Below are positions 46,181-59,400 of a DNA stretch of 64,000 bases, in pieces. The stretch is taken from positions 2,473,199-2,537,198 of the forward strand of contig JAUPTC010000016.1 in NCBI GenBank assembly GCA_030762895.1. The letters are read 5' to 3'. Origin of the DNA: Sophora flavescens. Taxonomy: Eukaryota; Streptophyta; Magnoliopsida; Fabales; Fabaceae. The position numbers were made by a program, and so were the translations under genes. Under the pieces are notes generated by a model. It searched no databases. It had not been told where the DNA came from and was given only the letters and a program-made list of their open reading frames with translations. Within the stretch, counting starts at the first letter, position 1, and the number at the start of each line of letters is the position of its first letter.

Positions 46181-46680
46181 NNNNNNNNNNNNNNNNNNNN
46201 NNNNNNNNNNNNNNNNNNNNNNNNNNNNNNNNNNNNNNNNNNNNNNNNNNNNNNNNNNNNNNNNNNNNNNNNNNNNNNNNNNNNNNNNNNNNNNNNNNNN
46301 NNNNNNNNNNNNNNNNNNNNNNNNNNNNNNNNNNNNNNNNNNNNNNNNNNNNNNNNNNNNNNNNNNNNNNNNNNNNNNNNNNNNNNNNNNNNNNNNNNNN
46401 NNNNNNNNNNNNNNNNNNNNNNNNNNNNNNNNNNNNNNNNNNNNNNNNNNNNNNNNNNNNNNNNNNNNNNNNNNNNNNNNNNNNNNNNNNNNNNNNNNNN
46501 NNNNNNNNNNNNNNNNNNNNNNNNNNNNNNNNNNNNNNNNNNNNNNNNNNNNNNNNNNNNNNNNNNNNNNNNNNNNNNNNNNNNNNNNNNNNNNNNNNNN
46601 NNNNNNNNNNNNNNNNNNNNNNNNNNNNNNNNNNNNNNNNNNNNNNNNNNNNNNNNNNNNNNNNNNNNNNNNNNNNNNNN
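46181..46680. other. Assembly gap (500 N)
   Basis: Exactly 500 unknown bases join two contigs. A round number usually means unknown gap size. The sequence after it is an inverted copy of the left side of the window. Confidence 0.99.
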
Positions 46681-49600
46681 CTATTAAATATTGACAGTCA
46701 ATTTATACCAATCTGGCCAATTATAGATGCGTGCATATATTGCTGATTTATTTATATTCACCACAAAGTGACTCTTCGGAATAATTTTTTTCCACATATT
46801 TCACAGCTATATCGGTATCTACTACATTTAATTGTAAATCCCAATCGGGAAAAAAAACTACATTTAATGCATTGACATAATCCCCATTCTGCATTGAAAA
46901 TCAACTCCTGTCTAAACTATTATCATATTATTCTTCATAGTTAAACTTTTCACAAATGATAGAATGTACAAAACATAAACATTGTAAGATGAGTACCGGT
47001 TCAAATAGAAACTCAAACGATTGTATGAAGGCTAGGCAAAATCGCAAGGAAATAATGAAAAGAAAAGTTTAGGATGCTCTTCAACCATTCAAGCCAACTA
47101 AACATCTGTTCGACATATTCCAAAGTTGCTCATCAAAATCGGGTTCCTTTATCTCCATTATCATCTGCAACTTCTACTCCAAATTATAGGACCAACTTTA
47201 CTTTTGATCAAAGGGAATCCACGTCCCAAAGTCAGTTTGTAAAGGACATTTCAACCAACAACATGGTCGATACACATTTGTCATCCCTGCTAAAAAGAAT
47301 CCCATTATCTCCATTGTCTCCTTTAACTATTTCAAGCATACCCGCAAGACATGTTCAACAGATTGCTACTCCAACAACAATAAATGATATTCACTATCTT
47401 CTACTTTTTCCTTTAAATTTTTTCAAATATTGTGAATTATTGCATTTAATGTTGTTAACTTACTATATGCCTTTTCTCTTTGTTTCTAAGACCAAAACGT
47501 TGCTCCAAACTTTTATGGTTCTTACGGATCAAGATCCAGCCCAGTTCATAAGAAAAGGAAGGTTGCAACATCTACTACAATTTCCATTGTCCCACCATTA
47601 TCGGTTTGGAACTGAATGCCACACAATCTGCAAATGGTATTAATACTTCATATGTGATTCATAGTTAATGTAAAATGCTGTCAAAATTTTAATCAGTTCT
47701 AACATTTCAATTACAGATGAAATCCAAATAATTGATAAGCAAAATACACCACAGAAAATTTAACATGATATTTCAGATTTATATTCAAATGCAGAAAAAC
47801 TTCGTAAGTCTAGCTGCTTCAGATATCTTTCTTAAATAACTGAAGGTTGCAATTATATGTATTTGTAATTACTAAACAGCCTTTATTCTTATTTTAACAT
47901 TTTTGGATTTGGGAGAGGCTTCCTTTATTTGTAAGTATTGTGATTCGGTTTTGTGGTATGATGAAAGGTCGAGAAATCCAAAAAACCTAAAAACCCTGTT
48001 TTTAGCATATCTTTTTGAGGGAAGGTCCGATTACCAACACTCCATAAACCTTCGTTCTTTTGTGTAGCCCGATGTCGATGAAGATAGCCGATCTAAACAT
48101 TTTAAGGAAAACACTCGTGCATACAACAAGTATGTTTTCCTTTACATCCATTGGAGGAAAGGTCCAAACATCTATAAATAATGGTGTGTGGTCCTCCCCA
48201 ATTTATTTTAAGTGGACAGAATTTCCATAGGATTGGAAGTTTAATTCCGGAGGAGGGCGGAGATCCAAAATTTGCCCAACTTTACATCTATGACACTTAC
48301 AATGAGAACCACAATAGAATGAATAATTTTAGGTAAACTATAATTGCCCATTGTCTCTATTTATTTTGTAATTTCTTAAGTTTTAATCGAGTGTACATTT
48401 GCATATTATTAATTGTCTACAGTATTCCCTACTATATACTTACTCACCATGCTCTCACTATTTACGAGTTCAAGTGATAGAAGGGATTTTTCGATGAGTC
48501 TTTGGTTGAGGATCTCAAACAAATGATTTATCGAGCTTATAATGAATTGGCAAAATCATTTAGAAGGGTTAGAGATTTTATTTTGGACAATGAAGCATCA
48601 AATTTTCTTTGCGTTTGTTTAGAGGGGAGAAATCGAGATCCGGGGATTTACAATCTTCCTACATCCAGAGTGGGGCTGCTTTAATCGTGAGGTGATTTGG
48701 AGAATATGGATTTAGGAAGGGATATGATAGTAAAAAAAGATTTGGTGACTTAGAAAAAATCCATGATACTCATCCATCTTTCATTCCTCTGCAGTATCCT
48801 CTGTTATTCCCATATAGAGAGGATGGTTTTAAAGAAGATATTCCTCTGAGAGAATGTGAAATGGATCAAGACCGAAAAAGACAGAGAGTTACATTGAGAG
48901 AATTCATTGCCTATAGACTTCAAGATAGAATCACTGAATATGAAAATATAGTTAATTCAAAAGGTTGTTTCAACAATTTGTTGTTGATTGCTATACAATG
49001 ATTGAATCTCATAGGTGACATTTATAAGGAACAACCAAACAATTATTCGGGCTGAAGTTTTGAGTGGACTAGAAGAAGTTGTCAATAGAGGAAAACCGAG
49101 CACGCTACTATTGGAATCCGAATTCTATTGCATCGTTCTACTGGTGGTTCAAGGTATATGTTTAATAAGCGCCAAGATGCAATGGCTACTTGTAAAAAGT
49201 TTGGTTACCCCGACCTTTTCATTACAATTACATGTAACTCCAATTGGGAGGAGGTCCGGACTTTTGTTTCCTAAAGAAATCTTCGACCAGATGAGAGACC
49301 GGATATTGTATGTAGAGTTTTCAAGATGAAGCTCACCCGGATGATGCCTGATTTCAAAAAGGAGCGAATGTTTGGAAAGGTTGATGCGGGCAAGTGTCTT
49401 AAATCTCTTCTACTCTTATCGGATCTTATTAAATAATTTTTAATTAAATACAGACTCATGGGTTTTGTATTCAGGGATGTATTACGTAGAATTTCAAAAA
49501 CTGGACTACCACATGCTCATATTCTACTTTGGTTGGACGGAGAAAACAAACTTACTACCACTGCGGACATTGACAGATACATATCTCGCTTTGAGTTACC

Positions 49601-52520
49601 AAATCCTATTTTCTATCCCGGGTTAAGTCAAGTTGTCACAAAATTCATGCTACATGGACCATGCGGTGTTACCAATCAGTCATCTCCTTGCATGAAGGAT
49701 GGTAGATGTACAAATTTTTCCCTAAAAGTTTTCAGAATTACACTCAAATTGATGAACATGGTTACCCAACCTATAAAAGGAGGGATTCCGGAATTCTGAT
49801 GAAGTAGAAAAGGAAATCAAATGGATAATCGCGATGTCGTTCCTACAACCTGCAATCGATTGTTAGGTACCAAGCTCATGTTAATATGGAATCTTGTAAT
49901 AAGTCTAATGCCATCAAATATCTATTTAAGTCGTCAACAAGGGCCCTGATAGGGCTACACTTGAGATTTATGGTGAGGGTCAAGCTAATTGATGAAATTA
50001 AGCGATATTACTGATTGCGAGTATATGTCTCCATGTGAAGCGAGTTTGGAGAACATTTCAATTTGATATCCATCACGGTGGCCACTTTGTCCAGAGATTA
50101 GCGTTCCATTTGCCAAATAGACAAACAATTCTATTCAAAGATCGTTAGACTATAGATGATGTATTGAAAAGAAATGAAGATAATGAAACAATGTTCTTAG
50201 CTTGGATGGTTGCAAATCATAAAATATCCGGAAGCTAGACATTTGACATCGCGAGAGTTCCTGCAAGATTTTTTCTATAGTAAAAATACAAGAAGATGGC
50301 AGCCAAGAAAATGGGAACTTCAATAGGCGGGCTCCATTATGTTCCTCACTGAAGGAGAGCTTTATTACATGAGAATTCTATTGACTTGCCAATGAGTTTG
50401 TACCAGTTTTGAAAGCATCCGAACTATTGATGGTGAAACTTACTCTACTTTTCAAGAAGCATACTATGCTCTGGGATTGTTGGCTGATGACAGAGAATAT
50501 GTTGATGCAATAATAGAAGCAAGTGAACTAGGTTCAGGTTTTCAAATCAGAAAACTATTTGCAACCTTATTGCAGACAAATACTATCAGCAATCCATAAT
50601 TTGTTTGGAAGGAATGTTGGCGGTTATTGTCGGATGGAATTCTCTATCATCTACGAAGAAATTTGAATCTTCCAGGTTAGTATCATTTATCAAAATTTCT
50701 TAAAACATTTTTGACACTATTATGTTTTTTGTGACTAAATCCATTATTTTTGACTTTCAAGAACTGCATATTGATGAAGCTGAAATTAAGAATTTGTGTG
50801 CGCTTGAGATTGAAAAAATACTTCAATCAAATGGAAGATCTTTGAGGGGAATTCCCTAATCTGCCTTATCCCAACCGCTTGTCGGAGTCTCAATTCCAAA
50901 ACAGATTGATTACTGGAAGAGCTTGACTATAACAAGGAAGAGCAACGCCAAACTAATCATGCTTTGTTAGCCGGTAAGAATGCAGCTGTCCAGGCATATG
51001 ACCAAATTATGCAAGTTGTATCGGATGAAAAAGGAGGATTTTATTTTTTGTATGGTTATGGTGGGACAAGGAAGACCTTTATCTGGAACACACTTTCTTC
51101 TGGTCTCAGATCTCAAGGACATATAGTTGTCAACGTAGCTTCAAGTGGAATTGCATCACTCTTACTGCCTGGAGGACGGACTGCGCATTCCAGATTTTCA
51201 ATCCCGCTGTTGGTTAATGAAAATAGCACATGTAACATTAAACAAGGCAGTCCCAAAGCTAAAATGCTACAGGCAGCGAAGTTAATCATATGGGACGAGG
51301 CTCCAATGCTCAATAGATTTTGTTTTGAAGCTCTGGATCGAACACTACGAGATATCACGAGATCAATAAATTCAAATAGTCGCGAATTACCATTTGGAGG
51401 GAAGGTTGTCGTTCTTGGAGGTGATTTTAGACAGATCCTACCCGTTATAAACAAAGGATCCAGACAAGACATCGTTTCCGCTGCTGTCAACTCATCTTAC
51501 TTGTGGAAATTTTGCTATTGAATGAAAATATGCGTTTGAGGACTCATTCCTCTAACAGCAATATCAATGAGATTGCAGAATTTACAAAATGGATTTTAGA
51601 AATTGGAAACAGATCTACCATAGCAGAAGATACAAATTTGAGGACATTGAAATTCTAGATGATTTGTTGATTCACCAGCATGTCAATCCTCTTCTCCATC
51701 TGGTTAATTTTGCCTATCCTGATCTTTTGCAGAATATTACTTGCTACAAATTCTTTCAAGATAGAGCAATATTAGCACCAACATTAGAATCAGTTGAGAA
51801 GGTTAATAATTTCATGTTGGACATGATCCAAGGAGAAGTTAAAGAATATTTGAGTTCAAACTACATCTGTAAATCAGATGAAGATACTGATGTTGAAGGA
51901 GAATGGTTCACAACAGAGTTCTTAAATGATATAAAATGTTCCGATCTACCTAATCATCGTCTAACTCTAAAGATTGGTGTACCTGTTATGCTTCTTCGAA
52001 ACATAGACCAATCTGGAGGTTTGTGCAATGGAACAAGGCTGATTGTGAATGAGTTGGGTAGAAATATAATTGGGGCAACCGTTGTTACAGGACCAAAAAT
52101 AGGAGACAAATCTACATAGCTCGAATGAATCTAATACCCTCTGACTCTGGTCTACCTTTTAAGTTTGAAAGAAGACAGTTCCACGGTTTTGTCATTTGCA
52201 ATGACTATAAACAAGAGTCGAGCAATCTTTATCTCATGAGGATTATTCCTACCTGACCCGTGTTTACTCATGGTCAATTATACGTTGCAAGTGTCACGTG
52301 TTAGATCAAAAAGGAAAGGATTGGAAATTCTTATTCGGGATGATGAAGAAAAATTGACAAAAGTAACAAAAAAATTTGGTTTACAAAAGTATTCGAAAAT
52401 CAGTAGTCAAACAATGTTAAACAGCTTTTTTTTGTTTATGGTTCATATGTCTCTTTGCTCTATGTATGTTGTTTATGGTCTTTATGCTTATTACTTTATC
52501 ATCAAAGCCAACTCACATAT
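46681..52520 (+). pseudogene. Helitron Rep/helicase gene, inverted copy, broken
   Basis: The start codon is at 46989 but a stop follows at 47070-47072. The conserved block GEAS(F)...CDSVLWYDE lies near 47920 with a Tyr codon where the left copy has a stop. The Helitron-like N domain (48500-49330) is split by frameshifts. HUH motif KTGLPHAHILLW is at about 49497-49532. The helicase region 50964-51521 is open but Walker A reads GYGGTRKT, with Arg replacing the last Gly. 51589-52119 carries LKIGVPVMLLRNID and then loses frame. It is inactive; it adds evidence on which left-copy lesions are recent. Confidence 0.85.
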
Positions 52521-52524
52521 CTAA

Positions 52525-55500
52525 TTAACCTAAGTATAAATATAGACTTACACCAAGTTTATAATAGATTTTGTTCTCACGGATCCGACTTCCCGAATCT
52601 CGTAGAAACGTCATACCAAGAGTGGACAATGGGGTTGTTTTAGACTTTGGCTTGCAGAATCGATATTCCTGGTCCCGTATCCAATGGGAATCAAAGCCAG
52701 GACGTAATTCTAGGTTCAACCCTTAGTGGTGGGGTGATCTCGATCCTCTAATCTTGTATCCGATGAATACTAGGGAGCAAGGACTCTCCGATAGCATCTT
52801 GGTCGACGCTAGTTTCTCTAATACACTTAAGAGAGAGACAAGAGTTCGGTGAAAAGTGAGTTTCTATCATGGGTACTCCTCCTTTTATAATAGGATTCCC
52901 CTATCTCTTGGAGACCTGATTTATCTCTTAAATCTCTTTTAGAGATCTGATTTATCTCTTAAATATCTTTTAGAGATCTGATTTATCTCTTAAATCTCTT
53001 TTTTAGATGTGATTCCTTAATTTAAGGATATTATCTCTTTTAACCGTATAAGGTTATTTAGATAATACCAGGATTTAATATTAATATCTTATCCCTTAAT
53101 TAAGTGATCTTTAACTTATTATCTTTAACTTCCTGATCGATCTGGTATTCGAGCTCTATGTAAGTTTCTCTCTTCGACGATGCCCAAGCTCACTTTGAGC
53201 TAATAAAGCGTAAAAACTTTCATGATGTTAGAAGAGCTCTAAACTTGGTTTCATCTTTTTGTCTTTAGACTCATGAGGTGATTGGCTCAGGCTTCATTGT
53301 TTATAATATATATACATCCTCCAACTCGGTGAGTAGCTCGGTGACCAAGCTTGATCTTTAGCAAACCTATATCTCATCTACACAAGCTCCCCTGGCTTGA
53401 TCCATGGCGTGGAAGCTTTTTCGTGAGTCTAGGCAAGTCGAGGAGGAGAAATTTGTGTTGCTGGCGCATGGCCTCACGGCATCATTTCCAAGGCTTGCGT
53501 GTAGTTGCGTGTCAAATAATAAGTCGAGCCGGATCTCAATCGAGTAGTCGAGACTAGCCTACCAAGTGGGGAGAGCCGAGTCAACCGAGTGGTCCGGAGC
53601 CGAGCTCAACCGAGTGGGGGAGCCGGGGCTCAACCGAGTGGTCGGGAGCCGCATCTCAACCGAGTGGGGAGCCGGGCTCAACCGGGAGTTGGAGCCCGAG
53701 CTTCGCCTTCACCCCGTCCTTCACGTTTCTCAGCCACTTTCTGCCACCTCTAAGTTCAATGGACTTGGTGGCTTAGGCTAGTAATCATTTCCCTTGATTG
53801 TTTGGGGTTTGAGATCTAGTTTTACTTCTCATTCAACATTTTAGTTTGCTGGGCTCAGTGTCTAGTTTAACATCTTGATCAAGTATATGCTCCCCTTGTT
53901 GCCTTAATAAGTTTAAGAGTTTTGCAAATCGTTTTCGCTTGTCCTTGCTTTGATAAAAGCACTGGATTTTCATAGATCCTCTTACTCGCCAATAATTCTC
54001 GGAACACTTAGTTTAGTGGTCGAGGTTCACATCTTGTCCGAACATATTCAAATATAGTATTTCCAACTTACCCCTGTTTAAGACGTAGAGTTTTGGTCGT
54101 GGATTCACTATCTCGTCACTCTGGATCGAACCAACTCTTTTGAAGAGTCAAGTTCAAAACCCCCACGAATTTCTCTTGGTGCTTGCATTTAATTTGATGC
54201 TTTCAAGATGCTTATCTGGAGTTTGAACTTGACTCACCCTCTTTCCGAATGTAGCTCTGTATTTGAAGTTCTTGAGAGCTCTTGACATTTTCTTCATGTA
54301 GCTCACAACCTTTGGTGGATTTTGAAATACCCATTAACTTAGGAACTTGACCTGAATTATTTTTCCCGATCTTGAAGGTGTGTCTCAAAATAAACTTTCC
54401 CAATATCTTCTCCAATTTGTATGAGGAAATAGTTTTCCAAGCAAGTTCAATGAGCTGTAGGCTGGGGGATATCCTTTTCTCTGTAATTTCCAAGGGTATC
54501 CTTCCCTTTGTCCCCATTGGCCCCCAAGCCCAGCTTGAAATAAGCGGGAGGAGCTGGAAAATGTCAACCCGCATGTCTTAACACAACATACCCTGGTGCC
54601 AATGAATTTGGACTATGATTCCTAAGCACCGCTAATCTGCTTTGTAGAACCATGCCTTTCATGGGTTATCGTTTGCTTGCGAGTACTCGATTTTTTACCT
54701 GATCCCACCTTTCTTTGGGGATTCCGACTTATTTTAACACTACCAGGATTTCTTTCAACTCTGGTCTCTAATATGCCTGATCTTTTTAGGACTTTATTTT
54801 GTGCAAGATGTTGTGCTTGCACGTGATTTTTATCACGAGGAAGGAAACATTGTTCGACTCGTACTTTTCCTGGCACAAGTGCAGGGAAATAGTCACCGAT
54901 TTTCAGTGCGGGTGCGCAATGCTCGACCGGCCCTCGGGCTTCGCCTCCTTGTCCTTAGCTAGACAATTTTAACTCGCCCTTTAGTGGTTCCTGCTATTAA
55001 TCCAGGATATGCTCTCTTTTACTTTTAATTGGGCCATGATGAAGCGGAAAGCCGCGCTCGCTTATGCTCTTCTAAGTCTCTTCCATTTCTGCTTTAAAAC
55101 CAGAGGTTTCTGTTTAATGGCGGTGAAGGCTTAGCTGCCCGAACTTTGGCGCACCGGGGATGAGCTTGAAAAAAAGCTATGGCAAAGTGTGAAGAGCAAG
55201 CTCGGGACTTGGGCAATTGAAAATCCAAAAGGTAGAGCTGAAAAAGTTCACACCACCCTTATGGTTGAGCTGGTAATGGAAAGAACTATCGCTCAACTCT
55301 TCCGATGGTCAGGGAAGGGGTTGCGGAAGGAAGCCTAGTCTTTGAGTCGCGGGGTCCGGAATCCGAGGTGGAGGAGAATTTAGTCCCGGCCTGATCGGGC
55401 CGTTCTTGTGCTTCTAATGAATGGAGCATGTTACGCTTTTCCTGAGCCGTGAGTTCAGATTTAATCGAATGTCGCTTCCTTTGGCTTGCCGTGGACAAGG

Positions 55501-56405
55501 ATTTTAACAAGATGGAATCCTAGTCTCCATTGTCTTGAGCTGATGAGGAGGCTTTATTCAAGGTGAAGAGGCTAGTGGAGAAAGCAGCCATGAGTGGACT
55601 TAAGATGCAGGTGTAAGTGGGTCTACTGTGCTACTCCCTACCCTCCCTCCAAAATGCCGAGGATGACCTTACTCATGAATTTGTATTAGTAGGTTGGGAA
55701 ACACGTTTTTTTTGGCGATGCCCTTTGATTTTGAAATCTAATGTCTTCTGGGCTTGGTCCATGGTTGGTGATGGACCGACATGCACCTTACTTTTGCAAC
55801 TATTTTTCTAAGTTAGTACTTGTTTGGGTTTCATGTTATTGATTTAATGAAATAATGTAATTTGATATACTCGTAGGCTCTTACCCACCTTCTTAGGCTC
55901 AGCACCCTTTCAAGTAGGTGTTACCATTGTAGGCTTTGACATTTTGACCTCAACTCGGCCAACTTCAATTTGGCTGATACTTGGGTAGTAAGTTGTTTTT
56001 ACCTTTATAGTTTTTAACAATTTGACCTTAACTCAGCCGATTTTCGTTCTGGTCAGCCTCTAGGCACTTCCCTCTTTAGTTCCTGAGGCCCCGCTAAGAA
56101 ATGGCCAATTTAGCTCTGGCTGCCTCTTTGGGCACTCGCTATTTAGGTCCGGCCTCCGACGACACTGGGTTGTCACCTCTTTGGCACTTGCCTCTTTAGG
56201 GTCCGATTTCCTCGACCTTGCAGCCTCTTCGATTTTAGATCGCTCACCCTTTTTGGGGTGTTACATTTTTAGGTCCGCTTCCTCGACCTGCAGCTGCCGG
56301 CCTTTAGCTCGCTTCTTTAGGCACTCGCCTTTTAGGTTCCGGCGTCTCGACTTGGCTGTCTCTGGCCGATTTTAGCTCTGCAACTCCCTTTTAGGATTTA
56401 TGCAC
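52525..56405 (-). mobile_element. Tat-type element, inverted copy, eroded
   Basis: It mirrors 6717-10675: LTR with U3 repeats (about 52530-53190), GC minisatellite (53540-53700), antisense ORF remnant on the + strand (about 55030-55640, frame-broken) and ~70-bp subrepeats (about 55890-56400). Confidence 0.7.
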
Positions 56406-59400
56406 CTTTATAGCATAAAGGACTTACCATTAACACAATTTATTACCATCACGGATCGATTAAAGATAATCACCTCTTCAACCATGTTCCATGCCCAATC
56501 GGGGCCACCATCTAATGCATGTAGGCTTCAAATAGAGGATCGATTGTTGTGACTTTTTTCATCGTGCAGGGATGACTCCGCTTCCCTATTCTTTTTAACA
56601 CGGCCCCTCCACCCAATCACGTTCCGCTCCAAACAAAGATCCATTTGAATTTTGAAGCCAAATGTTTTGGTGAGTTTATTAATTTCGTATTAGAATCTGC
56701 TTTTTTGGTTGGTGGTCTCGGTTGGCCTAAGTTGAACTCGTGGACTAAGGCCTGCTTCCTGGACACCATCTCTCGCCTCAGCATCTTTTTGTTGAAAAGG
56801 CTTGTCTGAGACCCGATTTTTTCCTAGTGTTGTACCTATGTAATATTGAGCCTAGAGTATCCTTGCAAGTCAACCATTTTAGTACTATATATTTAAGTCC
56901 ATATGGTTTGGAGTATGGATCCCAAGAGTGATGAGAACTTTTGTAGTTGGCTGCAAATCGCGCTGTCTTTATGAAAAGGTGGTCATTAGTCTCGAACTCG
57001 ACTCATTGCACAGGCACGGTATCAATGCTCATACCTTTCTTACGTAGTTGTCGAAAGGGTGAGAATTTAGTTTCACCACTCTCCACAGAAATCCTCGTCT
57101 TTCCGGCTGGGGAATGCCAAATCTCCTTCCGTGACCAACCCGCCACCAGCGGCCACAGGAATCTTTTCCTAGCCTCTCTCTAGAGATGGTATGCGATCCC
57201 ACTAATACTCACCATCTTTCTCCCCTGCCACACAAGCTTATCTTCGTAGCAAAGGAAATAGTGATATTTATGATTTGCTTTCCCAAACAGGTTGAAACAA
57301 GATAGGTTTGCTTTCTTTCCATTGTTTTCTTCGTTCTATCAATCAATACTAACTAGTGCATCCGGCCAAATTTTCACCGGGCTTACGGCCTTGAAACCAA
57401 CTGGTGATGGTATCCAACTGTCCCCCCCGATTTTCACCCCCTTCCCACCATTGCACTCACCCACCCGACCCCCCGCGCAACTTGCACTCTCACTCCTCCA
57501 GTGTAATCGGGTAGGAGGCTTCACCGTATCCATGAAGGAACATCTGGGTGGTTCGGCCTAAAATACTCTTCTTCCTACCAAAGACTTTCTCCCAACTAAG
57601 TCTCCAATAAAGTGTTTTCCTAAAAGGTCTTTGTTGAAATCACTAAGCCCCAAAACCCATGCCTCCCCTTCTGTTTTGCCTGCGATAGGGACTCTAACCA
57701 ACCATAGGGAGTTTCCTTCCTTTCCATCCGTCGATCCCCACTGCCATTTTGCTAAAGATAGTTTCTTTCTCTCTCGCAATAGTTTTCGGAAGCTTGTAGT
57801 AGTCATGATGAAGTTGGGAATGGCCTGGCTACATAACTTTACTAACACCTCTTCCGGTCTTGACGATGGCATTTTTCCTTCCAGCCTTTTAGCTTCTTCC
57901 AAATACGATCAATGACGGAGGAGAAAAATTCTTCTTGATCCGGCCAAAACAATCGGGACTGTGTATTTGTATTAGATATATGCCTTTTATTCCCATCTCT
58001 CCAATCATTTCTTTATCATATTCTTGCACTTTCGACTAAATCGATGCCTCTGAATTATCCAATGATCTGTCCGTTAGCTTGTCGGTAGGTTGATATGAAC
58101 TCTCATTATACTGGTTGCTTCTATTAGCCCGGAGAACAAAGGCTATCATCTTTAAAAATATATGTGAGATCTCTTAGTTTCTCCTAGAAATTTTAATATT
58201 ATGTATCTTGTCTTCTGGCTTCTTGAGATAATATCCTGGTTAGCAACATCCCCAAGATGGGATAACAGTTGGTGATATGGGGTCCCCCTTAACCCTCTTT
58301 CGGGAGAAAAGTCTGGATGGCTTTCCATTGATGAGGATCTCGGATAGTTAGATATACATCTCATAATTAGGCTAATGAACTCGACTGGAAACCCATTGGA
58401 CCGAGGACGCTTGACAAAGTCCCATTCAATCTCTCATATGCTCGTGCTGTCCACGCCAGGGCCATCATTCCTTTTTTCCCTTTCTTCTTTTTTCTTCATC
58501 CAATGAAAGATTCATGGCTATCAGATAGTGTCTGCACTCGCCTCCTCTTTGACAAAGGCATCACTTCTTCATCAATGATGTTCCAGGGATGGCTTTTGGC
58601 CTATTAGCTATCAAATTTTGCTACATCTTCATCACTATATTGTACGGTTAACTGGCCAAAGTCCTTTGGGGAGGTCTGTTCTGATTTTTGGGGATTAAAA
58701 TAAGGAAGGTTTTTTATCTCTATTTGGACTTTCTCTTGTTAATATTCCAGGACCACCCTGACATCTTCCCCCACATATGCCGATTTCGATTTTAGAGGTT
58801 AGTGATCCTCGTGGCTGGAGACTTCGTAGAATTCATCTCGGTTGATTGCTTCAATCTCTCCTTCGTGAGACCCTCTGCACACCAAGCTCCTATGATCATC
58901 CGAGAGTTTCCTTTGACCACCCCAAGTCCTCTCACTATCATTTGTTAGTGGAGAGAGCTCGTTGAGTAGCTGCTGATGCGCCTCTCAATATTTCCCCCCT
59001 TCACCACACTCATTGTGAGTCCTTCTGGCTTTTTAATCATATTGGTTTGCTCTGTTTGGCCTTACCATGAAAGAACTTTGTATTCCCCTGCCTCCTTTTC
59101 ACCAAGTTGCTCCGCCGTCCTTTACTCCAACTGATTCATCTGTTTAGAAGCTTGAATATTGTCTTTCCAAGTCCTTGTACATTTCTACATTTTCCTTCGA
59201 AATTATCACACACTATTATCCTTCTGCCTTCCTCTCAATCCTTCTAATCTCCTTTCCATTTCCCTCCTCTATATTCAAAAACTTGTCCAGGATTTCATAG
59301 CTCCTGTTTTCAAGCAAGTGAGGCCCCCACTCGTCCAACTGTCTAATTACTTCTTCACACCTCTCATCACGGGACCAGTATTCTTCAAACCTCAAGATTG

